From NCBI GenBank assembly GCA_021228405.1, contig JAJQRF010000013.1, positions 63,810-127,809 of the forward strand: a stretch of 64,000 bases of DNA. Direction: 5' to 3'. The notes under the pieces are model-generated. The model worked only from the letters and a program-made list of their open reading frames with translations, was not told the origin of the DNA and made no database searches. The position numbers and the translations under genes were made by a program. Below, piece after piece: positions 18,626-28,056 of the stretch; the stretch's first letter is position 1; the number at the start of each line of letters is the position of its first letter. Source of the stretch: Pyrinomonadaceae bacterium. Its GTDB lineage: Bacteria > Acidobacteriota > Blastocatellia > Pyrinomonadales > Pyrinomonadaceae.

Positions 18626-19714
18626 ATGAGTGGATTCAATCTTATTCCGTTGAGGAATTGGGGATTTAATATTAAGAAACCTTTCGTTATTGCCGGACCT
18701 TGCGCGTGCGAATCAGAAGAGCAAATGAGGGAAACGGCGGAACGCCTGAAAGATCAGGGAGTTTCCGGGTTGCGAGCGGGAATCTGGAAACCGCGGACGC
18801 GCCCGGGAATGTTTGAAGGTATCGGCAAGGAAGGCTTGAGCTGGCTGGTCGGTGCGGGAAAAAACGTCGGTCTGCCGGTTTCGGTTGAGGTTGCCACGGG
18901 AAATCACGTCGAGTTGGCACTAAATGCCGGAGTAGATATTCTCTGGGTTGGAGCAAGAACTACGGTCAATCCGTTTTCGGTTCAGGAAATAGCTGATGCG
19001 TTAAAAGGAGTTGACGTGCCCGTTTTCGTAAAAAACCCGTTAAATCCCGATTTACAGCTTTGGATTGGCGGTTTGGAGAGAATCCACGTCGCCGGGATCA
19101 AAAGACTCGGCGCAATTCATCGCGGTTTTTCCTCATATGAAAAGACTAAATATCGTAATAAGCCAATGTGGGAGCTTCCGATAGAACTGCGGCGATTACA
19201 TTCGGAAATTCCGATCCTGGTAGACCCTTCGCATATTTCCGGCGAACGAACCTTAGTTGCTTCGATTGCACAGAAAGCATTTGATCTCAGTTTTGACGGA
19301 TTAATGATCGAAGCTCACCGCGACCCTGACAAAGCCTGGAGCGATGTAAAACAGCAGATAACGCCCGAGAAATTGGGGGAAATAGTCAGCAACTTGATTG
19401 TCAGAAACGAAACTCCCGGTCACGATGCCGAAGACGTTTTATTAACGCTCCGTCAACAAATCGATCGGATCGATAATTACCTGCTGGAAATTTTGGGTGA
19501 AAGAATGGATATTGTCCGCAAAATCGCCGAATTTAAGCTCGAAAACGGCATTACCATTTTACAGACGAACCGTTGGAAGGAAATTGTCGAAGATCGCGTA
19601 AAAAAAGCCGACCAAAAAGAACTTACACAAGAGTTTGTAAGAAAAATGATGGAAGTAATCCATAAAGAATCCATTCGCCAACAAAGTAAGATTATGGACA
19701 ACTCTAATTTATAA
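18626..19714 (+). CDS. Bifunctional 3-deoxy-7-phosphoheptulonate synthase / chorismate mutase
   Basis: 362 aa. Residues ~1-260 are a DAHP synthase of the short AroA type: FVIAGPCACES, AGIWKPRTRPGMFEG, the KNPLNPD loop, DPSHISGER and MIEAHRDP are present. This makes DAHP from PEP and erythrose 4-phosphate, the first step of the shikimate pathway. Residues ~270-350 are an AroQ-type chorismate mutase (LRQQIDRIDNYLLEILGERM). The C-terminal mutase fusion occurs in Bacteroidetes and some others and usually gives prephenate-linked feedback control. The last residues are polar and not conserved. Confidence 0.93.
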   Translation: MSGFNLIPLRNWGFNIKKPFVIAGPCACESEEQMRETAERLKDQGVSGLRAGIWKPRTRPGMFEGIGKEGLSWLVGAGKNVGLPVSVEVATGNHVELALNAGVDILWVGARTTVNPFSVQEIADALKGVDVPVFVKNPLNPDLQLWIGGLERIHVAGIKRLGAIHRGFSSYEKTKYRNKPMWELPIELRRLHSEIPILVDPSHISGERTLVASIAQKAFDLSFDGLMIEAHRDPDKAWSDVKQQITPEKLGEIVSNLIVRNETPGHDAEDVLLTLRQQIDRIDNYLLEILGERMDIVRKIAEFKLENGITILQTNRWKEIVEDRVKKADQKELTQEFVRKMMEVIHKESIRQQSKIMDNSNL

Positions 19715-19793
19715 AAGCTTTATTGAATGGAAATGATTTTTGCGCTATGCGTCTGATAATGCAATAAAAATCTATTGAGGAATTAAAATAACC

Positions 19794-19949
19794 GTGAAAC
19801 TGCCGAAAAGACAGTTACCGAACGATTCTGTAATTACTGATATACAAGTAAAACATTCGATCATCTTTGATAAAAACGCCAACCGATCCTATGCCGAATA
19901 TGACTTCAGCTTTATGATCCAATCTTTGCTTGGGAAGCGTTTTGTGTAG
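19794..19949 (+). CDS. Possible small protein, 51 aa, unrecognised
   Basis: A GTG-started frame of 51 codons ends in TAG just before a strong terminator, so it would be the last gene of the aroG transcript. The protein begins VKLPKRQLPNDSV and ends LLGKRFV, with balanced amino-acid use. A GAGG lies 13 nt upstream of the GTG, rather far. It has no cysteine pair, signal or transmembrane segment. I recognise no family. Confidence 0.4.
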   Translation: MKLPKRQLPNDSVITDIQVKHSIIFDKNANRSYAEYDFSFMIQSLLGKRFV

Positions 19950-19951
19950 CC

Positions 19952-19992
19952 GGATGGAGAGAAGTGGGGACTTCTCTCCATCCATTTTTTTT
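19952..19992 (+). terminator. Rho-independent terminator downstream of aroG
   Basis: A perfect 13-bp stem (GGATGGAGAGAAG, 19952-19964, with its complement at 19971-19983) and a 6-nt loop are followed by eight T (19985-19992) on the plus strand. The T tract lies on the plus side only, so it serves the aroG transcript. It abuts the stop of the convergent subtilase gene. Confidence 0.9.
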
Positions 19993-22501
19993 AGTGCATA
20001 GATGGCGTGTCATCTCCGGCTATTAACGGCGAACTACTGCTGAAAGTCGAATCACTCGTCAAAGTTCCGTCACCCATCAAGATGCCGTCGCTTACCAGAA
20101 GCCCGTCACCCATCAGAATGCCGTCGCCCATCAAGATTCCATTGCCGAAAGTTTGGCTATAATCGCAGAACATCGTTCCGTCGCCCATTAAAATACCGTC
20201 ACCCATCAAGATACCATCACCCATCAGAATGCCGTCACCCATTAAAATACCATCACCCATCAGAATGCCGTCGCCCATCAAGATGCCGTCACCCATTAAA
20301 ATTCCTTGTCCATAGACTTTTTGATAATCGGTGATGAGTTTCGTTCCTGTGGCGTATCCCTTATCCAAAATTATCCCTTGCGACCATTTCACGTTTTGTC
20401 CGGCAATGACGGATTCAAAGATCGGTAAAGTGGTTGACGTGAGCATACGAGTCCCGAGCGGTGTCGATGATGTCAAATCCTGCCGAACATTTTTCGCCAA
20501 ACGGACTGCACCTTCGATATTTAGCTGTCCCGCACCCTGCTCCAGCATATTGTAACCGGGTAATTGCTGGGCAGAATACATCATCAGCACCTTCACCATA
20601 TTCGGGGTCAGTTTCGGATTCGCCTGCAACATCAAAGCCGCCGCTCCGCTGACTATCGGCGTTGCCATCGATGTGCCGCTTAAATACATCAATCGCTTTC
20701 GGTCATCTAAATTGTTGGCGGCTAATGTAGGGTTTTCTCTTAAAAGCAACGCGTCTTTCGCCGATGCCGAGATGAGTTTGTTCCCGGGCGCGACGAGATC
20801 GGGTTTCATAAGGTGGTCGTATTGTTTGATACCGAGCGAATTTGTCCAGTAAGAACGTGTCGGACCGCGTGAGCTGTAAGTGGTAATTTCGTCGTCGCTT
20901 CGCGCATCCGTTCCGAAAGTATTGGTTGCCCCGACGGTGATGACCGACGGATCGTTTCCGGGCGCGTGAATCGTGCCGTAGAGTTTTTGACCGCTTCCGC
21001 TTTTGCCGTCATTTCCGGCGGCGGCAACAACGACAATTCCGGCGGCTGTCAATTGACGGACGGCGCGGCATAACGGGTCATTGCGCCACGATTCGATAGC
21101 GGGCGCACCGAGGCTCAGGTTTACGACCCGGATATTTCGCTCGACACGTTTTGAAAGCACCCAATTCATTGCTTCGATCAATTTTGCGGTCGAACCTCTT
21201 CCGGCGTTATCCAACACGCGAACGGCAATAATATTCGCTTCAGGCGCAATGCCCTGATAATCTTTCAAAGCATTTATCGAATTGTTATCTCCCGGCTTGC
21301 CGCCGCGTCCGGCGGCAAGCGCGGTCACGTGCGTGCCGTGACCTAACTTGTCGTCGATCCCGCCGGTGACAAATTCTTTATGGTCAACCAGACGGCTTTT
21401 CCCGTCCGAACCGACAAACATCTGATGGTCGTCCCAGATCGCCGAATCGAAAACTGCGATCCCGATTCCTCTGCCGTCATACTGACTGTTTCCGGTTTGT
21501 GAACGCACCGTCGCCGCACCGGTCGTCGTTTCGATATGTCCCAGAAAATTCGTTTCGCGTTCCAGCGAAAGATGATTCGCTCCACGAGCCGCGGCAACCT
21601 GCTCTGCCGCTATCAAAGGCATTTCGATAATCAGCATATTCAAATTTTCGGCTTGAGTTTCAATGATGACATTATTGCGTTGTAAAACCGCCATCAGCTC
21701 CGAATTTTTAATGTCGTCGGATTGTAAAATGACTTTTACCTTTTTGCCCGGTTCCGACTGTGCCATCAACGCTCTTAAATCGGGCGAGATTTTATCTCCG
21801 GCGAATGAATCTTCAAGACCGTCACCGTCGAAAAGATCGACCTTCTTAAATCTATTCCTGAGCTGTGAATCGGCGGCAATCTGTTCGCCGTATTCTTCAT
21901 CGGTTATCGAGCTGATAGCCCGGATTTTTCCTTCCGCCAGATAACTGCGCAACACGGCAGCGATATTGATCCCGTATGACGGATTTGTTTTTGAAAACGC
22001 TGAAATGTCATTAAGATATAAAATTACACCGCCCTTGAAATTTTCTATTTCCCGCAGAGTGGCAGCGGTTAGTTCCGTTATCTGCGCGACATTTTCGGCA
22101 TCAGCTATAATCGCACTTAAATTTAATTTGACGATCGTTTTATTGCGCAGATTTTCCGGTGCCGTTCCAGCCTCAATTCTTACCGCCAGATTTTCAATTA
22201 TCCGTGAGCCTTGCTTTTGGCGGTCGCCCATCAGCACGCCTTTTTTATCGACCGCCGACAAAGCGGCTTCAACCTGAAATGTTTCAGATCGAAGGCTTTC
22301 TGAGAAATTCAGTTTGCCTTCTTTCGCAAGCGTTACAAGATTTTGGATATACTTCGATTTGAATTTCACGGCATTATCCCGCTTGGATGCCTTTATTTCG
22401 GCACCGTTCAAGGAAACGTTTCGAGCAAAAGAAGCTACAAGAAACGTTTGCGAGATTAACGCAAATGCCGTGATTATCGTAAAAAACTTTTGAATTTTCA
22501 T
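19991..22501 (-). CDS. Secreted S8 subtilase with decayed ClpB-like AAA+ domain and ILMGDG repeat tail
   Basis: 836 aa with a signal peptide (~1-26). Residues ~87-225 align without gaps, by memory, to the first ATPase domain of ClpA/ClpB: VLMGD at the Walker A strand, ENLAVRI, PENLRNKTI, VILYLNDIS at Walker B, AISSITDEEY at sensor 1, and RNRFKKVDL. The ATP-binding residues themselves are gone. An I9-like prodomain segment (~250-315) follows. The subtilase domain has Asp352, His388 in HGTHV, and Ser612 in GTSMATP. The tail has seven ILMGDG hexapeptides in a row (735-776), then three more with diverged copies. The protease should be active outside the cytoplasm; the pseudo-AAA+ part may act as a binding or chaperone module. 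Confidence 0.9.
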   Translation of the reverse strand: MKIQKFFTIITAFALISQTFLVASFARNVSLNGAEIKASKRDNAVKFKSKYIQNLVTLAKEGKLNFSESLRSETFQVEAALSAVDKKGVLMGDRQKQGSRIIENLAVRIEAGTAPENLRNKTIVKLNLSAIIADAENVAQITELTAATLREIENFKGGVILYLNDISAFSKTNPSYGINIAAVLRSYLAEGKIRAISSITDEEYGEQIAADSQLRNRFKKVDLFDGDGLEDSFAGDKISPDLRALMAQSEPGKKVKVILQSDDIKNSELMAVLQRNNVIIETQAENLNMLIIEMPLIAAEQVAAARGANHLSLERETNFLGHIETTTGAATVRSQTGNSQYDGRGIGIAVFDSAIWDDHQMFVGSDGKSRLVDHKEFVTGGIDDKLGHGTHVTALAAGRGGKPGDNNSINALKDYQGIAPEANIIAVRVLDNAGRGSTAKLIEAMNWVLSKRVERNIRVVNLSLGAPAIESWRNDPLCRAVRQLTAAGIVVVAAAGNDGKSGSGQKLYGTIHAPGNDPSVITVGATNTFGTDARSDDEITTYSSRGPTRSYWTNSLGIKQYDHLMKPDLVAPGNKLISASAKDALLLRENPTLAANNLDDRKRLMYLSGTSMATPIVSGAAALMLQANPKLTPNMVKVLMMYSAQQLPGYNMLEQGAGQLNIEGAVRLAKNVRQDLTSSTPLGTRMLTSTTLPIFESVIAGQNVKWSQGIILDKGYATGTKLITDYQKVYGQGILMGDGILMGDGILMGDGILMGDGILMGDGILMGDGILMGDGTMFCDYSQTFGNGILMGDGILMGDGLLVSDGILMGDGTLTSDSTFSSSSPLIAGDDTPSMH
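20069..20303 (-). repeat. 18-bp tandem repeats encoding ILMGDG
   Basis: Seven uninterrupted 18-bp units occupy 20178-20303. A second block (~20069-20137) holds three more ILMGDG units and diverged copies (LLVSDG). Third codon positions vary among units (ATT/ATC/ATA/ATG-type changes), so the peptide rather than the DNA appears conserved. All units are in frame in the subtilase gene. Confidence 0.9.
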
Positions 22502-23061
22502 ATTCCTGCCCCTGATCTGTTTATTATTTAAGCCCTTAATCTAACGCCGATCATTAATCAATCCTTATGCCATTGATAAAAATAATTAAAATCCCGGCAA
22601 TTGCTGGTTTATATTTTAATTCTAAAACCGCCGATTTAATCTTCGGTCAAATTGAACGACCGGTCGTTCAAAAAGACTTAGAGAGCCAAATTGACCGATT
22701 GGAAAAAAATGTCTTTTTCAGGACTGATCGAATCGTTTCAAATCTATCGAAAAGTTTTGATTTTTTCGGCTTTTACAGCGTGAAACAAGGGAAAATCAAG
22801 GTGTATAAAGCTTATTAGCCAACCGCAAAAGGTGACGATTTATGTGATGGTTTGACTTTAGGTTTGCCTGATTTATGACAAATATTGTCAATTTATTTTG
22901 TTTAATTAATTGATAATTTTCCGAAGCGAATTTTATGTAGTTGCTTACAAAGAGGTTAGTTTGGAAAGACATTTCATTTCATTTTACTGGCATCTTGGTT
23001 GCTTTGTTTATCTCAGCCAGCGAACTAGTCTCTTGAAATTGTTTCTTAAAGTTTTCTCAAA
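22502..23061. other. 560-bp intergenic region with a 20-bp palindrome
   Basis: It lies between the divergent subtilase and GGDEF/EAL genes. Apart from the palindrome at 22652-22671 I see no terminator, RNA gene or convincing gene. An 83-codon frame at 22567-22818 lacks a ribosome site and overlaps the palindrome, so it is not called. Confidence 0.45.
22652..22671. promoter_or_regulatory. Perfect 20-bp palindrome, candidate operator
   Basis: TTGAACGACCGGTCGTTCAA reads identically on both strands. The ACGACCGGTCGT core resembles operators of TetR-family dimers. It lies 151 bp upstream of the subtilase start and ~390 bp upstream of the GGDEF/EAL start. No regulator gene is adjacent. Confidence 0.55.
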
Positions 23062-25605
23062 ATGCACTCAGAAACGAAAGAAAATTTCTCCCATGCTTTT
23101 ATCTGGATAATAATCGTCCTCGGCGCGGTGTGCGGCGTATTTGCGATCGCAAATTTTTCCGCGCAGAGTTTTACCGTTGAATATCTGATTCTTACCGTAT
23201 GCACTCTCATTTTCGGTTCGAGAATCATCGTCCAGATTCCGCGCTCTAAAGGTCGAATCTCGGTTTCCGACACTTTCATATTGCTGTCGATGCTTCTTTT
23301 CGGAGGCGAGGCGGCAATTTTGCTTGCCGGAGCCGACGCGTTGATTTCTTCCCGGCGCGCGACCAAAAGAAATCTCTATATTGCTTTCAATACGGCTGTT
23401 TTTCTGCTTTCGACCTTCTCGACGGTCTGGATATTACAGTTTTTTTTCGGACCCGTCGAGAAACTGGCGTTTGAAAAATTCAGCTCAAAATACCTGATGG
23501 TGCTGACTTTGATGGGTTCGGTGCAGTATGTCGTCAATTCAGGACTGGTCGCTATCGGTGTCGCTCTGCGCGCCAATAAACCGATTTGGAAAATGTGGCG
23601 TGAAAACTTCTTATGGACATCGATCACATATTTTGCGGGAGCTTCAGCCGCCGGAATAATTGCTAAAATGAGCATTTCGCTCGGATTATATGCGTTTATC
23701 GCCATTGTCCCGATCATTGCCGTCATATATTTTACATACTGCACTTATCTCAAAAATGTCGAATCCATTTCACAACAAGCCGAGCAAGCGCAATTGCACG
23801 TCGAGGAATTAAATAAACACATTGCCGAACAAGCAAGAATCAGTAATGCTTTAAAGGAAAGCGAAGAGCATTTCCGCACGGCATTCGACCACGCGGTCGG
23901 GATGGCGTTGGTAACTCCAAACGGTCAATGGAGTGAAGTGAACGAATCGCTTTGTCTGCTTCTGGGTTACAAAAAGGAAGAACTCAAATCAAAGAATTTC
24001 AGGTCGATCATACATTCCGAAGACCTTGGCGAAACGCTCGTAAAAATTCAGGAATTGCTCGACAATCTGATAAATTCCTTTCAGATGGAAACCCGCTTTT
24101 ACAAAAAGGATGGTGAAATAATCTGGTGTCTTTCGAGTGCTTCAGTCGTTCGCGCGGAAACCGGCGCGGCGCGGCATCTGGTTTTTCAGATACAGAATAT
24201 TTCCGACCGTAAATTCGCCGAGGAGCAAATTCGCTACGCGGCTTTCCACGATTCGCTGACCGGTTTGCCGAATCGCACGCTTATCTCCGACCGGATGAGC
24301 ATTTCGGTCGAGCGTGCGAAAAGATCGACCGATTACAAATTTGCCGTGCTGTTTATCGACCTTGACCGTTTCAAAGTGGTTAACGATTCGATGGGACACG
24401 AAATGGGCGATAATCTTTTAATAGAATTATCGAAAAGACTAAAACTTTGCGTGCGTGACGCTGATACCGTTGCCCGTCTGGGCGGCGATGAATTCGCCGT
24501 TTTACTCGACGGAATACAAAATGAACATACGGCGGTCGAGATTGCCGTGCGGATTCAGGAACATCTCCGCCAGCCGTTCGATCTGGACGGACAGGAATTT
24601 TTCACGAGCGCAAGCATCGGAATTTCCTTTTCGACCTTAGGCTACAACAACCCTGAAGACGTTCTGCGCGATGCGGACACTGCAATGTATCGCGCCAAAA
24701 CCAACGGTAAAGCCCGCCATGAAATCTTCGATGTCGGAATGCACACCCGCGCCGTCGAGTTATTAAGATTGGAAACCGAATTGCGGCAGGCAATCGAAAA
24801 GGGAGAAATAGTTCCTCATTTTCAGCCTATCGTTTCGCTTCCTTCGGAGATTGTGAGCGGCTTTGAAGCCCTCGCCCGGTGGGAACGCCCCGACTGTCGG
24901 CTCATCTCACCGACCGATTTTATCCCGCTTGCCGAAGAAACCGGATTGATCGTTTCTTTAGGAATGCAGATTTTCAGAAAATCCTGCAATCAACTGTATC
25001 AATGGCAACAAAAATTTCCGCACGAAAAACCTCTGACGATGAGCATAAACCTTTCCGCAAGACAGTTTGCTCAAAAGGATTTAGTCGACGAGATCAGTAA
25101 AATCATCAGTGAGGCTCAAATTGAGCCGGAGTGTATCAGGATAGAGGTTACGGAAAGTGTCGTTATGGATAATGCAGTGTCGGCAATCGAAACTCTTAAA
25201 AATTTAAAGTCGATCGGCGTTCAGCTTTCCATCGATGATTTCGGGACGGGATATTCAAGCCTGAGCTACCTGCACCGTTTTCCTTTCGACATTCTAAAAA
25301 TCGACCGCTCTTTTGTGAGCCGTATGGCACTTGATAAGGACAGCCGTAGTATTGTCGAAACGATACTCGCACTGGCTGGTAAACTGGAAAAACGGGTGGT
25401 CGCCGAAGGTGTCGAAACAAAACTGCATAAAGACCTGCTGTCTGCGCTTTCCTGCGATTACGCGCAAGGTTATCTGTTTTCCAAGCCGCTTAATTCATCC
25501 GATGCGGAAGAATTTCTTAAATCTCAACTCGGACATTCTGATGAAAATATAATTGGACCATCTCACGCAAATATCGAAGATTCAGCCAGCTTATACGCAA
25601 TGTAA
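23062..25605 (+). CDS. Membrane-bound PAS-GGDEF-EAL cyclic-di-GMP enzyme
   Basis: 847 aa. Six to seven transmembrane helices (~12-228) form a MASE-like input part. A short coiled segment, a PAS domain (~265-385), a GGDEF domain (~390-560) and an EAL domain (~570-825) follow. The GGDEF signature is intact at 474-478, and an RxxD inhibitory site (Arg465, Asp468) lies five residues before it. EAL is intact at 602-604, with DDFGTGYSSLSYL further on. Both cyclase and phosphodiesterase activities are possible. Input signal unknown; it sits alone. Confidence 0.93.
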   Translation: MHSETKENFSHAFIWIIIVLGAVCGVFAIANFSAQSFTVEYLILTVCTLIFGSRIIVQIPRSKGRISVSDTFILLSMLLFGGEAAILLAGADALISSRRATKRNLYIAFNTAVFLLSTFSTVWILQFFFGPVEKLAFEKFSSKYLMVLTLMGSVQYVVNSGLVAIGVALRANKPIWKMWRENFLWTSITYFAGASAAGIIAKMSISLGLYAFIAIVPIIAVIYFTYCTYLKNVESISQQAEQAQLHVEELNKHIAEQARISNALKESEEHFRTAFDHAVGMALVTPNGQWSEVNESLCLLLGYKKEELKSKNFRSIIHSEDLGETLVKIQELLDNLINSFQMETRFYKKDGEIIWCLSSASVVRAETGAARHLVFQIQNISDRKFAEEQIRYAAFHDSLTGLPNRTLISDRMSISVERAKRSTDYKFAVLFIDLDRFKVVNDSMGHEMGDNLLIELSKRLKLCVRDADTVARLGGDEFAVLLDGIQNEHTAVEIAVRIQEHLRQPFDLDGQEFFTSASIGISFSTLGYNNPEDVLRDADTAMYRAKTNGKARHEIFDVGMHTRAVELLRLETELRQAIEKGEIVPHFQPIVSLPSEIVSGFEALARWERPDCRLISPTDFIPLAEETGLIVSLGMQIFRKSCNQLYQWQQKFPHEKPLTMSINLSARQFAQKDLVDEISKIISEAQIEPECIRIEVTESVVMDNAVSAIETLKNLKSIGVQLSIDDFGTGYSSLSYLHRFPFDILKIDRSFVSRMALDKDSRSIVETILALAGKLEKRVVAEGVETKLHKDLLSALSCDYAQGYLFSKPLNSSDAEEFLKSQLGHSDENIIGPSHANIEDSASLYAM

Positions 25606-26049
25606 GAAACATTTCCTGCCTTAAAGGTTTCACGTTCAGCCATAATATAAGCTAGAAAATATCAGTTTTTTCTACAAATAATTTAATTGACTGAATGAGA
25701 AAAGACTTAATGAATTTAGAAAGGTTATCAGACGCACCTCTATTTAAATTGGGAGATTTGGTTGAGATTACTGAATCAATGAACAAAAGACCACTGATCC
25801 AACCTTGAATAAGCAAAAAAGCAAACTATAATCGTGTCTTATGACACGGCAAAACAAAAAAAACGGAATTAAGTTTGAATTAGCGGAATCCGATAAATCC
25901 ATCAAAACAAAAAAGGTAGTTCTGACTTCGGCAGGCAATTTACAACTTACAGTAAAATATAGACTTGAAGAATTTTTGGTTCCTTAACCTCTTTAACCTT
26001 TTATTTAACCATTAATATAAAGAAGATCATCTTAAAGTATTTTCAGAAC
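25606..26049. other. 444-bp region with two doubtful small frames
   Basis: Two short plus-strand frames exist: 25695-25808 (37 aa, starts MRKDLMNLERL, contains FKLGDLVEIT) and 25841-25987 (48 aa, starts MTRQNKKNGIKF). Neither has a clear ribosome site or a recognised family. The composition is more AT-rich than the flanking genes. They could be remnants of an insertion or simply noise. Confidence 0.25.
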
Positions 26050-27819
26050 TTACAGATTATGATCTTCGGCAGAATTTTCGATATGAAACGCGTCGAGAGT
26101 TCTTTGATTGATCGAAGTTGGCGCACCGGTAAGCGGATCGATTCCGTTACCAAGTTTAGGAAATGCGATTATTTCACTGATATTCGATTCTCCCGCCAAC
26201 ATCCGAACCAACGCGTCCAAACTAAACGTTGCTCCTGCGTGGGGCGGAGCACCCGACCTTAAGGCGTGAAGTAATTGCCCAAAATAATATTCGATCTCGG
26301 AATCGTTCAAACCTTCCAAACGAAACATTTGCTTTTGTAAATCTGCGTTGTGAATACGCACCGAGCCGCCGCCCATTTCCTGTCCATTACACACCAAAGC
26401 ATATTCACGACCTAAAATCCGCTCAAAGTCCGGCTCCGTTTCAAAAACTTCTTCGACCGATTTTGGCGCAGTGAAAGATTGATGTCTTGATTTCCATTTT
26501 CCACTTGCAACGTCCTGCTTAAAAAGCGGTTGGTCAATTATCCAAAGAAACATCCAGTCGTGTTTCCATTGTTTCAAATCTATATTTTTGGCAACTTCCT
26601 TACGACTGGCGGCAACGGCTTTATTTATTATGTCACGTTTGCCAGTGACCATCAGAACGAGGTCTCTTTCCTGAATTTCAGTTAAATAGCAACGCCATTC
26701 AGAATCGAAAAGATTGAAAAAGGAATCTGCCGATTTGTATTCGTTCGATGCGGAATCCGTTGAGAATCGAGCGATTTCCTTAAAATCTCCATTTAACAGA
26801 GATTTTAAGGCAAGGTCTTTACAAGTTTCTGCGACCCGTTTCGGGATTCTAATCAAATAAACGTTAGGATCGCTTTCTATTTCAAAAAATCCCGGTAGAG
26901 AAAGCTTGTCGATATTGATTTCCGAAAGCTCGATCGCAAACCGCAAATCAGGAGCGGTAGTTCCAAATCTGGTTAAACTTTCGTGATACGTTATGACAGG
27001 ATTGGATTGATTAACTGAAAATTCGGGTTCGACCGTCGTTACTATGTCTTTGAACATTTTCTCGACCAGATTCATAATGTCCGCTTCGGTCGCAAAGGCA
27101 ACCTCAATATCGAGAGCCGTAAATTCCATCTGCCGCCGTGATCTGGGATACGAATCGTGAAACAGCTTGCAAATTTGAAAATATCTTTCAAATCCGCCAA
27201 CCATCAGAATCTGTTTTAATTGTTGAGGCGATTGACGCAGAACATAAAATTTTCCGGGATGATTTCTGGTCGGGACGATAAATTCTCGCGCCCCGCCGAA
27301 GGTTTCCTTGAACAAAATGGGAGTTTCGATTTCGAGAAATTCGCGGCTGACAAACCATTGGCGGATAGCTTGAAAAGCACGACTGCGGAGTTCGATGTTT
27401 CTCTGCATTCGCGCCCGACGCAGATATAACCAACGATGCTTTATTTTAAGACTTTCCTGAACAGGCGAATCGGTTACAACCTCAAAGGGCAAACTTTCGG
27501 AATTATTTACAATTTCGAGCGTGCTCACCTCGATTTCCAATGCCGATTCGGTTTGATTCCTGTTTTTCGGCGTTGGTCGCAGACGCACGATACCGTTAAC
27601 AATTATGACGGCTTCCGGGTTTAATTCGGAAACCAGATTCATTGCTTCGTTTCCGGTTACTTCGGAGATAAAGGAAAGCTGAATGACACCCGAAGCATCT
27701 CTAAGTTCCACAAAAGACAACTTTCCTAAATGCCTGATGACATTTACCCAACCGCCGAGCGTAACGTCGGAATTAACCGTATCGACCGAAATCTGGCTGA
27801 TCTTGTGTGTGCGAATCAT
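26050..27819 (-). CDS. Aspartyl-tRNA synthetase paralogue lacking class II catalytic arginines
   Basis: 589 aa from ATG 27819 (MIRTHKISQ, matching the normal AspRS start); an upstream in-frame ATG at 27894 would add 25 untypical residues. The whole AspRS layout is present: OB-fold anticodon domain (~1-105), class II core, a GAD-like insert and motif 3. Aspartate-contact segments survive (RQSPQQLKQ, EFTALDIE, NGQEMGGGSVRI). ATP-binding positions do not. E. coli Arg217 of motif 2 (FRDE) is His221 here (FHDS), the Glu of that motif is Ser223, and Arg537 of motif 3 (GLDR) is Ala536 (SLDA). Normal tRNA charging is unlikely. It may be a decoy, a resistance factor or a re-purposed enzyme. It lies 237 bp after an MccF-like gene. 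Confidence 0.85.
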   Translation of the reverse strand: MIRTHKISQISVDTVNSDVTLGGWVNVIRHLGKLSFVELRDASGVIQLSFISEVTGNEAMNLVSELNPEAVIIVNGIVRLRPTPKNRNQTESALEIEVSTLEIVNNSESLPFEVVTDSPVQESLKIKHRWLYLRRARMQRNIELRSRAFQAIRQWFVSREFLEIETPILFKETFGGAREFIVPTRNHPGKFYVLRQSPQQLKQILMVGGFERYFQICKLFHDSYPRSRRQMEFTALDIEVAFATEADIMNLVEKMFKDIVTTVEPEFSVNQSNPVITYHESLTRFGTTAPDLRFAIELSEINIDKLSLPGFFEIESDPNVYLIRIPKRVAETCKDLALKSLLNGDFKEIARFSTDSASNEYKSADSFFNLFDSEWRCYLTEIQERDLVLMVTGKRDIINKAVAASRKEVAKNIDLKQWKHDWMFLWIIDQPLFKQDVASGKWKSRHQSFTAPKSVEEVFETEPDFERILGREYALVCNGQEMGGGSVRIHNADLQKQMFRLEGLNDSEIEYYFGQLLHALRSGAPPHAGATFSLDALVRMLAGESNISEIIAFPKLGNGIDPLTGAPTSINQRTLDAFHIENSAEDHNL

Positions 27820-28056
27820 AGATTTTTCTCTTAATCTCCGTTGATCGTGAAAGAGAACGTTTTCGAGAAAACAGTCCAGCCGTCTTCTCTGCATAAAATT
27901 TCTGAATCAACGAGAGAAAACGGTAAATTTTTCGTCAGTAAAATCGTATCTCAGCGTAATTAAAGGAAAATTTCTTCGGTCTGAGAGCGAAGTATGTATG
28001 ACAAACTTTTCAAAACGGGAACATCAAAAGACCGACAGGGGATATACGGCAAAGAA

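Noticed and set aside
20069..20303. Short regular repeats that might suggest a CRISPR array
   Set aside because: The units are 18 bp, directly adjacent without spacers, and in frame as ILMGDG codons of the subtilase gene.
22567..22818. 83-codon plus-strand frame
   Set aside because: No ribosome site, AT-driven composition, and it contains the perfect palindrome.
26050..27819. Housekeeping aspS
   Set aside because: Overall layout fits, but loss of the invariant motif 2 and motif 3 arginines argues against normal aminoacylation.
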